Assembly (NCBI GenBank): GCA_002441395.1
Contig: DJVZ01000031.1
Coordinates: 12,567 to 37,752, forward strand
Reading direction: 5' to 3'
Source of the DNA: Spirochaetaceae bacterium UBA6243
Lineage (GTDB): Bacteria > Spirochaetota > Spirochaetia > Treponematales > Rectinemataceae
DNA: 25,186 nucleotides
The translations under genes were made by a program, and so were the position numbers. Under the pieces are notes generated by a model, which saw nothing but the letters and a program-made list of their open reading frames with translations, ran no database searches and was not told the origin of the DNA. This document shows positions 8,044-14,582 of this stretch, piece by piece (position 1 is the first letter of the stretch; each line of letters opens with the position of its first letter).

Positions 8044-8928
8044 TCATTCGGCCCCGAACACCGACCTCACGAGAAGCCCGACGAGGAAGGAAAGAAACGA
8101 GACGCCGAGGCTGATGCCGGCCATTTCAAGGAATCGGGGCTTAAATTCCTGGCCTTTGGCCACCGATACGTAGAAATTGAAGCCCGCGATGATGCCGACA
8201 GCGATGAGGAGAGTTATCCCGAGGCTTACATAAATCCAGAAGCCGGTCTGCGGCACAATGAGATACGGCAGCACCAGGAGCATGACAGTGATGAGATAGG
8301 CTCCTCCCGTATAGAGAGCGGCCTTTTTCGCTTTGGGATCATCATTGGCCTTTGTAGCGAGATAGTTCGAGGCTGCCATGGACAAGGCCGCCGCTATGCC
8401 CGTGATGATGCCGCTGACAGCGACAAGTTTTCCCTTCTGAAACGCGAAGGTCAGGCCCGCCAGAGTGCCCGTCAGTTCAACCAGCGCGTCGTTGAGACCG
8501 AGGACGATCGATCCGACATAGGAAAGCCGCTCTTCATCGATCATGCCGAGCAAGGCATCCTCGTGGTTTTCCTCCTCCTCTCCCATCTTTTCGGCTCCGG
8601 GATGGAAAGGAGCGACCCGAGCATAGTCGGCTGCCCCTACCTCTTCGCCCTTTTCAAGGAGCTTGAGCGTGAACGTCAGGCCGAAGAGGCGCCCCAGCGC
8701 AGTATAGAGTATGATCAGTCCGCGTCGCGGGGCGACATCCTGCCCAGAGATGCTTTTCCAGAATTCGTAATGACGTCGTTCCGCCGCAGCCATGTCGGAA
8801 AGGACTGCGGCGTTATGCTCGTCCCTGCATTTTTTTGCGAGCTTGCCATAAAGCAGGGATCCGGTGATTTCCTCGCGCTGGAAGCGGAGGACCTCACTCA
8901 GCAGTTTTTCATCCACAATATTGTTCAT
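8044..8928 (-). CDS. Ferritin-like/VIT1 fusion membrane protein (MbfA type iron or manganese transporter)
   Basis: The 294-residue protein joins an N-terminal rubrerythrin/ferritin-like four-helix domain (about 1-135) to a C-terminal VIT1/CCC1 membrane domain (about 136-290, five hydrophobic segments). Candidate di-metal ligands are Glu19/Glu20, the Glu50-x-x-His53 pair, Glu95/Glu96 and the Glu cluster 117-120 with His122. The membrane half has the VIT1 pattern GSIVLGLNDALVELTGTLAGL (139-159), with AALSMAASNYLATK following. Characterised MbfA proteins of rhizobia export iron, with the ferritin-like domain as sensor or donor; that function is assumed here by family. The ATG at 8928 has GAGGAG 8-9 bases upstream. 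It is convergent with the regulator gene (21-base gap) and appears monocistronic. Confidence 0.88.
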   Translation of the reverse strand: MNNIVDEKLLSEVLRFQREEITGSLLYGKLAKKCRDEHNAAVLSDMAAAERRHYEFWKSISGQDVAPRRGLIILYTALGRLFGLTFTLKLLEKGEEVGAADYARVAPFHPGAEKMGEEEENHEDALLGMIDEERLSYVGSIVLGLNDALVELTGTLAGLTFAFQKGKLVAVSGIITGIAAALSMAASNYLATKANDDPKAKKAALYTGGAYLITVMLLVLPYLIVPQTGFWIYVSLGITLLIAVGIIAGFNFYVSVAKGQEFKPRFLEMAGISLGVSFLSFLVGLLVRSVFGAE

Positions 8929-9144
8929 GGAATATACTCCTCAGAATGTAACAGTTCATCATACTTCGTCTGCCCTGAAGACTCCAGGGACAAAGGCTGC
9001 GTCCACGTTCAATCCATCAGCAAGTCGGGGCGGAAGGCTATGGCTTTTACTCAAGATCGGGAATTTTGTTATATTATTACCAAAATATATTTCAAAATTA
9101 TCAATTTTAGAGTAATATATGTTAAATATGCATCATATTCGCGT

Positions 9145-9172
9145 GAATCGCTCCGATTCGGCGCATACGCCG
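9145..9172 (+). repeat. Two adjoining inverted repeats in the garR upstream region
   Basis: GAATCG-CTC-CGATTC (9145-9159) is immediately followed by CGGCG-CATA-CGCCG (9159-9172), both perfect. They lie 40-68 bases before the garR ATG and just downstream of a very A+T-rich stretch (about 9060-9140) that probably holds the promoter, although no clear -35/-10 pair can be fixed. They could be an operator or small leader hairpins. Confidence 0.5.
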
Positions 9173-9212
9173 CGGTAATGCGGAGCAGAAAATTATTGCT
9201 GGGAGGACGAGG

Positions 9213-10103
9213 ATGAAAGTTGGATTCATCGGTCTAGGCATCATGGGGAAACCCATGAGCAAAAATCTCATCAAGGCAGGGTATTCCCTCGTCGTGAACG
9301 ACGTGAACGGAGCGACGGTCGCCGAGCTGGCCGCGCTCGGCGCCGAGGCGGCCGGAAACGCGCGGGAATTGACGGAAAAGGTCGATGTCGTCATCACTAT
9401 GCTGCCCAATTCGCCTCACGTGAAACAGGTTGTCTTGGGACCGAACGGAGTCATCGAGGCGGCGAGGCCCGGCCTGGCGCTCATCGACATGAGCTCGATC
9501 GCGCCTCTGGTCAGCCGTGAATTGAGCCTGAGACTGGCCGAGAAGGGGATGGACATGCTCGACGCCCCCGTGTCGGGTGGCGAGCCCAAGGCAATCGACG
9601 GCACGCTGTCGGTCATGGTTGGAGGAAAGAAGGAAGTTTTTGAAAGATACTACGATCTCATGAAGGCAATGGCCGGCTCTGTGGTCCTGACGGGAGAAAT
9701 CGGAGCGGGCAATGTCACCAAGCTCGCCAACCAGATCATTGTCGCCCTAAATATCGCGGCGATGTCCGAAGCCCTGGTCCTGGCCGCCAAGGCAGGTGTG
9801 GAGCCGGAGCTGGTCTACAACGCCATCCGCGGAGGCCTCGCCGGCTCCACCGTCCTGGACGCCAAGGCGCCGCTCGTCATGGACCGAAAGTTCAATCCCG
9901 GCTTTCGCATCAATCTTCACATCAAAGATCTCAACAACGCGATCGAGACGGCGCACGAAGTGGGGGCGCCCCTGCCCCTGACCGCGTCGGTGATGGAAAT
10001 ATTGCAATCTCTGAAGGTCGATGGCATGGGTGATCTCGATCACGGGGCCATCGCCTGCTACTATGAGCAATTGGCCAAAACCGAGGTGAGACGCCGAAAT
10101 TGA
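9213..10103 (+). CDS. garR: 2-hydroxy-3-oxopropionate (tartronate semialdehyde) reductase
   Basis: This 296-residue cytoplasmic enzyme of the beta-hydroxyacid dehydrogenase family reduces tartronate semialdehyde to D-glycerate with NAD(P)H, in glyoxylate/glycolate, glucarate or galactarate breakdown. The Rossmann fold opens with GFIGLGIMGKPM (4-15). The substrate motif DAPVSGGEPKAIDGTLSVMV (117-136) and the catalytic Lys170 in GNVTKLANQ are intact. The sequence resembles E. coli GarR/GlxR over its whole length and matches the family length exactly. The ATG follows GGGAGGACGAGG. It stands alone: a 284-base spacer precedes it and a terminator-like hairpin follows. No glyoxylate carboligase or aldolase gene is in the window, so which pathway it serves cannot be told. 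Confidence 0.95.
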   Translation: MKVGFIGLGIMGKPMSKNLIKAGYSLVVNDVNGATVAELAALGAEAAGNARELTEKVDVVITMLPNSPHVKQVVLGPNGVIEAARPGLALIDMSSIAPLVSRELSLRLAEKGMDMLDAPVSGGEPKAIDGTLSVMVGGKKEVFERYYDLMKAMAGSVVLTGEIGAGNVTKLANQIIVALNIAAMSEALVLAAKAGVEPELVYNAIRGGLAGSTVLDAKAPLVMDRKFNPGFRINLHIKDLNNAIETAHEVGAPLPLTASVMEILQSLKVDGMGDLDHGAIACYYEQLAKTEVRRRN

Positions 10104-10111
10104 TTGGGTTA

Positions 10112-10152
10112 GGCACCGCGCACGGGAGCGCGCGGTGCCAGGTCCGATTTTT
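10112..10152 (+). terminator. Probable rho-independent terminator of garR
   Basis: A perfect 10-bp GC-rich stem (GGCACCGCGC / GCGCGGTGCC, 10112-10121 with 10130-10139) and 8-base loop lie 9 bases after the garR stop. A run of five T (10148-10152) begins 8 bases after the stem, slightly displaced from the ideal. Confidence 0.65.
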
Positions 10153-10256
10153 ATCGCCTCTGGCTGCTGCCCTACCTGTCTGCTTTTTTCCTTTTACATC
10201 GTTCTTTTCCATAAAACTTATTGGTTAGAATGTCACATGATATTGTAATATTTTCG

Positions 10257-10285
10257 TTGACAAATAGAAAAATCACACTTATAAT
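10257..10285 (+). promoter_or_regulatory. Perfect consensus sigma70 promoter of the nucleoside/PfkB operon
   Basis: TTGACA (10257-10262), a spacer of exactly 17 bases, then TATAAT (10280-10285) gives a 12/12 match to consensus. Transcription should start near 10292, leaving a leader of about 45 bases. A perfect A+T palindrome (ATATT-GT-AATAT, 10240-10251) lies just upstream and CATATTGTG (10299-10307) just downstream of the start, so a repressor probably controls this very strong promoter. Confidence 0.85.
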
Positions 10286-10335
10286 GTTAATAAAATACCA
10301 TATTGTGTTAGAAAAATACCTTAATGGAGGATGTG

Positions 10336-11244
10336 GTGGGCGCTCTGTGTCTGATCTGTGGTAACATAACGATCGACGACCTTGTATTTCACGATGGCAG
10401 GGTCCGTATGGGCGTACTGGGTGGAGATGGTGTCTATAGCGCTCTTGGGGCTTCCCTCTGGCAGAAGGACGTAAAGATCTCGGCAGTCGCGGGGCCCGAT
10501 TATCCGGTTCAATCCTTGGCGGAGATGTATGGCCTTGATGTTTCCTATGTGACGTACAAAGACAAGCCGTCGCTCCGCAACTGGGGGCTTTACGAGAAGG
10601 ACGGTACGCGGCAGTTCGTGTTCCGAAATGAAAAGAACCAGTGGTCGGAATATTCGCCAGCCCCGTCTGATCTGCCGCCGGAAATACTCGAAGGAGCCTT
10701 TGTCCATTGCGCACCCATGCCATGGGACAAGCAGATCGCGATTGTAAGACACGCCCGCCAGTGCGGCGCAACGTTTATCTCGCTCGACCCTCCCTTTCAG
10801 TTTATGGAAGGCATGGACAAAGAAAAGCTCGGTGAGGGGCTCGGCTTTGTTGATGCTTTTTTGCCCAGTTGTCAGGAAGTCAGAGCCCTGTTTCCCGATC
10901 TCTCTCCTAATGATGCGCTGGAAAGGCTGATCCGAGAATTTCCCCACCTTAAGGCCATAGTGATAAAGCTCGGCGCCGACGGCGCGATTGGGTACGACAG
11001 GATAACTGGAGAAAAATTCTCTGTCCCCGCATATAAAGCGCATCTCGTCGATCCTACTGGCGCGGGCGACTCCTTCTGCGGCGGCTTCCTTGCCGGCTAT
11101 CTGAAGACGGCAAACGCCCGGATGTCGGCTCTGCGTGGGGTGGTCTCCGCCTCGTTCATAATTGAGACCGAAGGAACGTTTGGCATGAACTTCGATACAC
11201 AGACCGCAGAAAAACGCTTGCAGGAGGTCACCACAGAATACTAA
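10336..11244 (+). CDS. PfkB-family carbohydrate kinase
   Basis: This ribokinase-fold enzyme should phosphorylate a sugar or nucleoside with ATP. It has the N-terminal CGNITIDDLV strand, the GVLGGDGVYSALGASLW substrate-binding Gly pair, and the PfkB signature DPTGAGDSFCGGFLAGYL near the C-terminus, with Asp245 (counted from this start) as catalytic base. The reading frame also offers ATG at 10324, but GGAGG (10326-10330) lies inside that extension and is correctly spaced (5 bases) for GTG at 10336, so I prefer 302 residues starting there; GTG at 10333 is also possible. It is the first gene after the consensus promoter and heads the ten-gene operon. Next to a SIS protein and a BtpA protein it may phosphorylate the sugar released from, or still attached to, the imported compound. 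The substrate is unknown. Confidence 0.88.
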   Translation: MGALCLICGNITIDDLVFHDGRVRMGVLGGDGVYSALGASLWQKDVKISAVAGPDYPVQSLAEMYGLDVSYVTYKDKPSLRNWGLYEKDGTRQFVFRNEKNQWSEYSPAPSDLPPEILEGAFVHCAPMPWDKQIAIVRHARQCGATFISLDPPFQFMEGMDKEKLGEGLGFVDAFLPSCQEVRALFPDLSPNDALERLIREFPHLKAIVIKLGADGAIGYDRITGEKFSVPAYKAHLVDPTGAGDSFCGGFLAGYLKTANARMSALRGVVSASFIIETEGTFGMNFDTQTAEKRLQEVTTEY

Positions 11245-11280
11245 CACACCAGAAGAAGGAAAAAATCGAATAAAAAGGCA

Positions 11281-11301
11281 GGAATGGTCTTGAACCATTT
11301 C
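11281..11301 (+). repeat. Stem-loop between the PfkB and SIS genes
   Basis: An 8-bp stem with one G-T pair (GGAATGGT / ACCATTTC) closes a 5-base loop in the 90-base gap before the SIS gene. There is no T-run. It may affect message stability between the first and second gene. Confidence 0.4.
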
Positions 11302-11334
11302 GGGGCAAACAATCTATGCAAAGGAGTAGCGTAC

Positions 11335-12492
11335 ATGCATTACGAAAAGAAGGTGATGTTGGAGGAAATATTACTTCAGCCTTCATTTCTAAAGGAAAAT
11401 GGGAAAGCCATACTAGAGAATCTGAATAGCAGTCTCAAAAAGCACGACATAAGCGCGATCACACATCTATATATTCTCGGCTGCGGGGATTCCTATTATT
11501 CCGCGCTTGCGAACAGGATGTCGCTGATGGAAATGACGGGACTGTATGTCGAATCGATAGAGGCGCTGGAATTCTCAAGATATGTCGTCAACTATATGCC
11601 GACAGGATCAGCGGTTATCGGTGTCTCGAATTCGGGCACGGTCTCAAGGACGATTGAGGGAGTAAAGCGGGCTCGGGAAAAAGGCGCACTGACCTTCGCG
11701 ATCACGACGAGCATGACAAGTCCCCTGGCCCAGGCCGTCGATATTCCTCTCATCGTCAATTCTCCTCCCAATATAAAAGAAAGGCCCGACGGGCCGCCTG
11801 TCGTGACGCCGGGTTCCGTAAGCTATATCGCGAGTCTTCTGGGAGTCTACTGCGTCGGGATCGCCTTTGGGAAAAAGCTCGGTCGATTGACGGACGAAAA
11901 TGTGCAGTCGAGGCTTGCAGAACTCGATGGTCTTGCGGACAACATCCTCGCCACCATCAAGTTGCTTGATCCCATAGCCCGCGAGTATGCCGAGAAACTG
12001 CCTGTGGAAAGGCGCCTGATGATCCTCGGCGGCGGGCCTAACTACGCCACGGCTTTCTTCTCTGTGGCCAAATTGTTTGAGGGTTTAAGGCATCCCGCTT
12101 CGGCGGTAGAGATGGAAGAGTGGGCGCATGAGGAATATTTTATCTCGGACAAAGACGCTTCCGTTTTCGTGATAGTTCCCCCCGGAGAATCGAGAAGCAG
12201 AGCCCTTGAACAGATGAGAGCGGCTCACGACATGGGCGCCGAAGTGATCGCGATCTGCTCGGCTGCAGATGTCGAAATTGAAAAATACGCGGATGTTCTC
12301 TTTCCGATAAGCGGCGCCATAAGAGAGGAGCTCACTCCGTTCATCTATTGTGTGCCCTTCGAGCTGTTCTCATGCTATCTGTCCTCGGTGCGCAATAAGT
12401 TCTTTCTGGGGTTCGATGATCCCAAGCGGCGAGAGGTGAATTTCCGGCAGATTTTTAATTCGCAGATAAAAGATCTGCAGGGTAAAAAATGA
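11335..12492 (+). CDS. Double-SIS-domain sugar phosphate isomerase/deaminase-like protein (GlmS/AgaS/FrlB type)
   Basis: This 385-residue protein resembles the isomerase half of GlmS without the glutaminase domain, as in AgaS deaminases and FrlB deglycases. The first SIS domain carries LGCGDSYYSALANRM (about 45-60) and GVSNSGTVSRTIEGVKRAREKGA, the phosphate-binding SNSGT loop. The second has LGGGPNYATAFFSVAKLFEG (about 230-250) and the EMEEWAHEEYF segment, where GlmS proteins place substrate-site residues. The ATG at 11335 has AAAGGAG 8 bases upstream; the longer frame from 11284 has no site. Its stop overlaps the BtpA start as ATGA. PfkB kinase plus SIS enzyme recalls the FrlD-FrlB pair that phosphorylates and then cleaves Amadori compounds, but this is only an analogy. 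Confidence 0.85.
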   Translation: MHYEKKVMLEEILLQPSFLKENGKAILENLNSSLKKHDISAITHLYILGCGDSYYSALANRMSLMEMTGLYVESIEALEFSRYVVNYMPTGSAVIGVSNSGTVSRTIEGVKRAREKGALTFAITTSMTSPLAQAVDIPLIVNSPPNIKERPDGPPVVTPGSVSYIASLLGVYCVGIAFGKKLGRLTDENVQSRLAELDGLADNILATIKLLDPIAREYAEKLPVERRLMILGGGPNYATAFFSVAKLFEGLRHPASAVEMEEWAHEEYFISDKDASVFVIVPPGESRSRALEQMRAAHDMGAEVIAICSAADVEIEKYADVLFPISGAIREELTPFIYCVPFELFSCYLSSVRNKFFLGFDDPKRREVNFRQIFNSQIKDLQGKK

Positions 12493-13292
12493 GCAAAATC
12501 CTTGACCGTATGCACGCGGGCGAAAAAATCGCCATAGGTATGGTACAGCTAACATCGTTGCCAGGCAGCTCGACGTTCAGGGGCGGAAGCCTGAAAACCA
12601 TGATAGCCGATGCGCTCGGAGAGGCCATGGCCCTGGAAAAGGCTGGTTTTGATTCGGTGATGATACAGAACCTCGGTGACTTGCCCGTCGATCATAAAGT
12701 GAGCGCTCCGCAGCTCGCCTGGGTGTCCAGGATCGTGTTTGAGGTCGCGAACAAAGTGTCGATTCCCATAGGTCTCAACCTTATGGAGAACGACGCCGAG
12801 GCGATGATCTCGATATCCAGCGCGGCGGGTCTCGATTTCGTACGGCTGAAAGTATTCATTGGCGTGATGGTCACACCCTTCGGCTTGGTAGAGGGCTGTG
12901 CGCACATCGCGAACAAGACGCGGAATTTGGTGGATGCCTCCGACGTCGCCATATTCGCGGACGTGCACGACAGAACGGGCATAAACCTAGGCGGCCGCGA
13001 AATCGACCCCGATATAAGGGAAGCCATCGATCTAGGCCATGCCGACGGGCTCGTGCTGACCGGCATGGATTACGGGGAATCGATGGAATTCATAGCTAAA
13101 GCCAAGAGAAAATTTCTACGGACACCCGTACTCCTCGGAGGCGGCTGCAACGAGGACAATCTCGCGAACACTCTGAAACTGGCCGATGGGGTGATTGTTT
13201 CCAGCGCCCTCAAGGATACGAACTCCGCTTTCGGGAAGATTAATTCCGAGAAAGCGAAACGATTCATGGATCTATTCAAAAAAATGGGTTGA
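12489..13292 (+). CDS. BtpA/SgcQ family TIM-barrel protein
   Basis: This 267-residue protein matches the BtpA/SgcQ family: GMVQLTSLPGSS at 17-28, the KVFIGVMVTPFGLVEG segment near 118-133, FADVHDRTGINLGG near 156-169, LVLTGMDYGES near 191-201 and LLGGGCNEDNL near 218-228, in TIM-barrel order. The cyanobacterial member was linked to photosystem I accumulation, and SgcQ sits in an uncharacterised E. coli sugar locus. Neither gives a chemical function, and photosynthesis is not suggested here. The ATG overlaps the SIS stop by four bases, so the two are translationally coupled and probably work on the same intermediate, in line with a sugar-phosphate or nucleoside-cleaving role. Confidence 0.85.
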   Translation: MSKILDRMHAGEKIAIGMVQLTSLPGSSTFRGGSLKTMIADALGEAMALEKAGFDSVMIQNLGDLPVDHKVSAPQLAWVSRIVFEVANKVSIPIGLNLMENDAEAMISISSAAGLDFVRLKVFIGVMVTPFGLVEGCAHIANKTRNLVDASDVAIFADVHDRTGINLGGREIDPDIREAIDLGHADGLVLTGMDYGESMEFIAKAKRKFLRTPVLLGGGCNEDNLANTLKLADGVIVSSALKDTNSAFGKINSEKAKRFMDLFKKMG

Positions 13293-13294
13293 TG

Positions 13295-13322
13295 TCCGGC
13301 GCAGATGCTTGGGGGCGCCGGA
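13295..13322 (+). repeat. Intercistronic stem-loop after the BtpA gene
   Basis: A perfect 8-bp GC-rich stem (TCCGGCGC / GCGCCGGA) with a 12-base loop begins 2 bases after the BtpA stop. It is followed by GAAAATGAG, not a T-run, so it is more likely a stability or attenuation element than a terminator. Confidence 0.5.
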
Positions 13323-13346
13323 GAAAATGAGCTTAAAGGAGGCAAA

Positions 13347-13424
13347 GTGGCGGTATTTATGATTTTGGGCATTCGCTCGACACCGTCAAAAAGTCGCGGT
13401 GCCGATTCTGTGTCGAAGCGCTGA
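13347..13424 (+). CDS. Possible 25-residue small ORF with a strong ribosome binding site
   Basis: GTG at 13347 is preceded by a perfect AAAGGAGG with 4-base spacing and opens a frame of 25 codons ending in TGA, in the 164-base gap between the BtpA gene and the binding-protein gene. The peptide starts MAVFMILGIRS and ends with a basic, Ser-rich tail. It could be a leader peptide, a decayed gene start, or a fortuitous site. I recognise no family. The only support is the unusually good ribosome site. Confidence 0.3.
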   Translation: MAVFMILGIRSTPSKSRGADSVSKR

Positions 13425-13426
13425 TT

Positions 13427-13446
13427 TTCTAAAAAGTTTCTTAGAA
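13427..13446 (+). promoter_or_regulatory. A+T-rich hairpin overlapping the binding-protein ribosome site
   Basis: TTCTAA-8 bases-TTAGAA (13427-13432 with 13441-13446) is a perfect 6-bp inverted repeat whose right arm runs into the AAGGAGAGG ribosome site of the BMP binding-protein gene. It could modulate translation, but the stem is weak. Confidence 0.3.
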
Positions 13447-13456
13447 GGAGAGGAAT

Positions 13457-14503
13457 ATGAAATTTCGAAAGATGATGCAGATTGCGCTCGTTTCCGTGGC
13501 CATGCTCGCTGCTGCCGGTTCCGTTTGGGCCGCGCCAGCCCTCAAGGTTGCCATGATCACATCGGAGTCAGGATTGGGCGACCGCTCTTTCAATGACATG
13601 ATGTACCAGGGCATGCTGCGCGCCGAAAAGGAGTTGGGTGTCAAAGTCAACGTGATTCAGCCGAAGAGCATTTCCGAATTCAAGTCGACGCTTGCCAGAG
13701 CGGCTGAGCTGGGCTTCGACATCATAATTGGGTCTTCCTTTGACATGATTCAGCCGATGCAGGAAGTCGCGGCGCAGTATCCAAAGCAGAAATTTGGACT
13801 GGTGGATGTAGGCGCCGATTCTATCGCCCCGAATGTCGTGAGCTCCGTGACCAAGGACTGGGAAGGTTCCTTCCTGGTCGGCGTTATCGCCGCCAAGACC
13901 ACAAAGACGGGCATCATCGGCTTTGTAGGCGGAAAGGACATTCCCATCATCCACAGGTTCTACCTCGGGTATTACTATGGAGCCAAGACGGTCAATCCAA
14001 ATATCCAGGTCCTGGAGAGCTACGCAGGGACCTTCACGGACCCCGCGGCGGGCAAGGAATACACGCTCGCCCTCATCAACAAGAAGTCCGACATCAATTT
14101 TGCGGTCGCGGGTGCGACGAGCGCCGGCGTTATTGACGCCGCGAAACAGACCAAGACCTTCGCGATCGGCGTCGATTCCAACCAGAACTACCTTGCGCCG
14201 GGCTCCGTCCTCACTTCCATGGTCAAACGCGTCGACAACCAGGCCTATGATATGATCAAGCTCGTCGTCGACGGAAAATTCAAGGGCGGCGTGGTGCTTG
14301 ATTACGGACTCAAGGAAGCCGGCGTGGACTATGCCATGGACGAGTACAACAAGGGCCTCATTTCGGACACGACGCTCAAACTCGCGGAAGAATATCGCCA
14401 GAAGGTCATGAGCGGTGCTATTGTTGTCCCGAACTACATGGAACTCAAGGAAGGCCAGACGATGGTGGGCAACCCTCCGATGAAGAATCCCTATGTAAAG
14501 TAA
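13457..14503 (+). CDS. BMP-family nucleoside-type substrate-binding protein (BmpA/YufN/PnrA family)
   Basis: This 348-residue secreted binding protein belongs to the Bmp/PnrA family, whose studied members bind purine or pyrimidine nucleosides. Residues 1-25 form a signal peptide (MKFRK, hydrophobic core, cleavage near VWA-A). There is no lipobox Cys, unlike many lipoprotein relatives. The mature start ALKVAMITSESGLGDRSFND has the family's GDRSFND motif, followed by the periplasmic-binding-fold strands IIIGSSFDMIQPM, FGLVDVGAD, GIIGFVGGKD and FAIGVDSNQNYLAPGSVLTSMVKR. The ATG at 13457 follows AAGGAGAGGAAT. It is directly upstream of the matching ATPase and two permeases. Nucleosides are the likely cargo, supported by the downstream uridine phosphorylase, but the exact nucleoside is not visible. 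Confidence 0.92.
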   Translation: MKFRKMMQIALVSVAMLAAAGSVWAAPALKVAMITSESGLGDRSFNDMMYQGMLRAEKELGVKVNVIQPKSISEFKSTLARAAELGFDIIIGSSFDMIQPMQEVAAQYPKQKFGLVDVGADSIAPNVVSSVTKDWEGSFLVGVIAAKTTKTGIIGFVGGKDIPIIHRFYLGYYYGAKTVNPNIQVLESYAGTFTDPAAGKEYTLALINKKSDINFAVAGATSAGVIDAAKQTKTFAIGVDSNQNYLAPGSVLTSMVKRVDNQAYDMIKLVVDGKFKGGVVLDYGLKEAGVDYAMDEYNKGLISDTTLKLAEEYRQKVMSGAIVVPNYMELKEGQTMVGNPPMKNPYVK

Positions 14504-14529
14504 TACACTACCTTAGTTGATTCAGCTTC

Positions 14530-14561
14530 GAACCTCCGTCGAAGCAATTCGGCGGAGGTTC
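14530..14561 (+). repeat. Long intercistronic hairpin with GNRA loop between binding-protein and ATPase genes
   Basis: The sequence folds into a 14-bp stem (14530-14543 with 14548-14561, one T-G pair, otherwise perfect) capped by a GCAA tetraloop. No T-run follows. It lies between the BMP binding-protein stop and the ATPase ribosome site, where stable hairpins usually protect the abundant binding-protein message. The left flank can also pair GCTTCG (14525-14530) with CGAAGC (14540-14545), an alternative smaller fold. Confidence 0.8.
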
Positions 14562-14582
14562 ACTGTAAAGGAGCAAGCGGAT

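Noticed and set aside
12489..13292. BtpA as evidence for a photosynthetic organism
   Set aside because: BtpA/SgcQ proteins are widespread in non-phototrophs, and nothing else in the window is photosynthetic.
13295..13322. Rho-independent terminator after the BtpA gene
   Set aside because: The stem is good but no T-run follows, and the downstream importer genes have no clear promoter of their own, so read-through is more likely.
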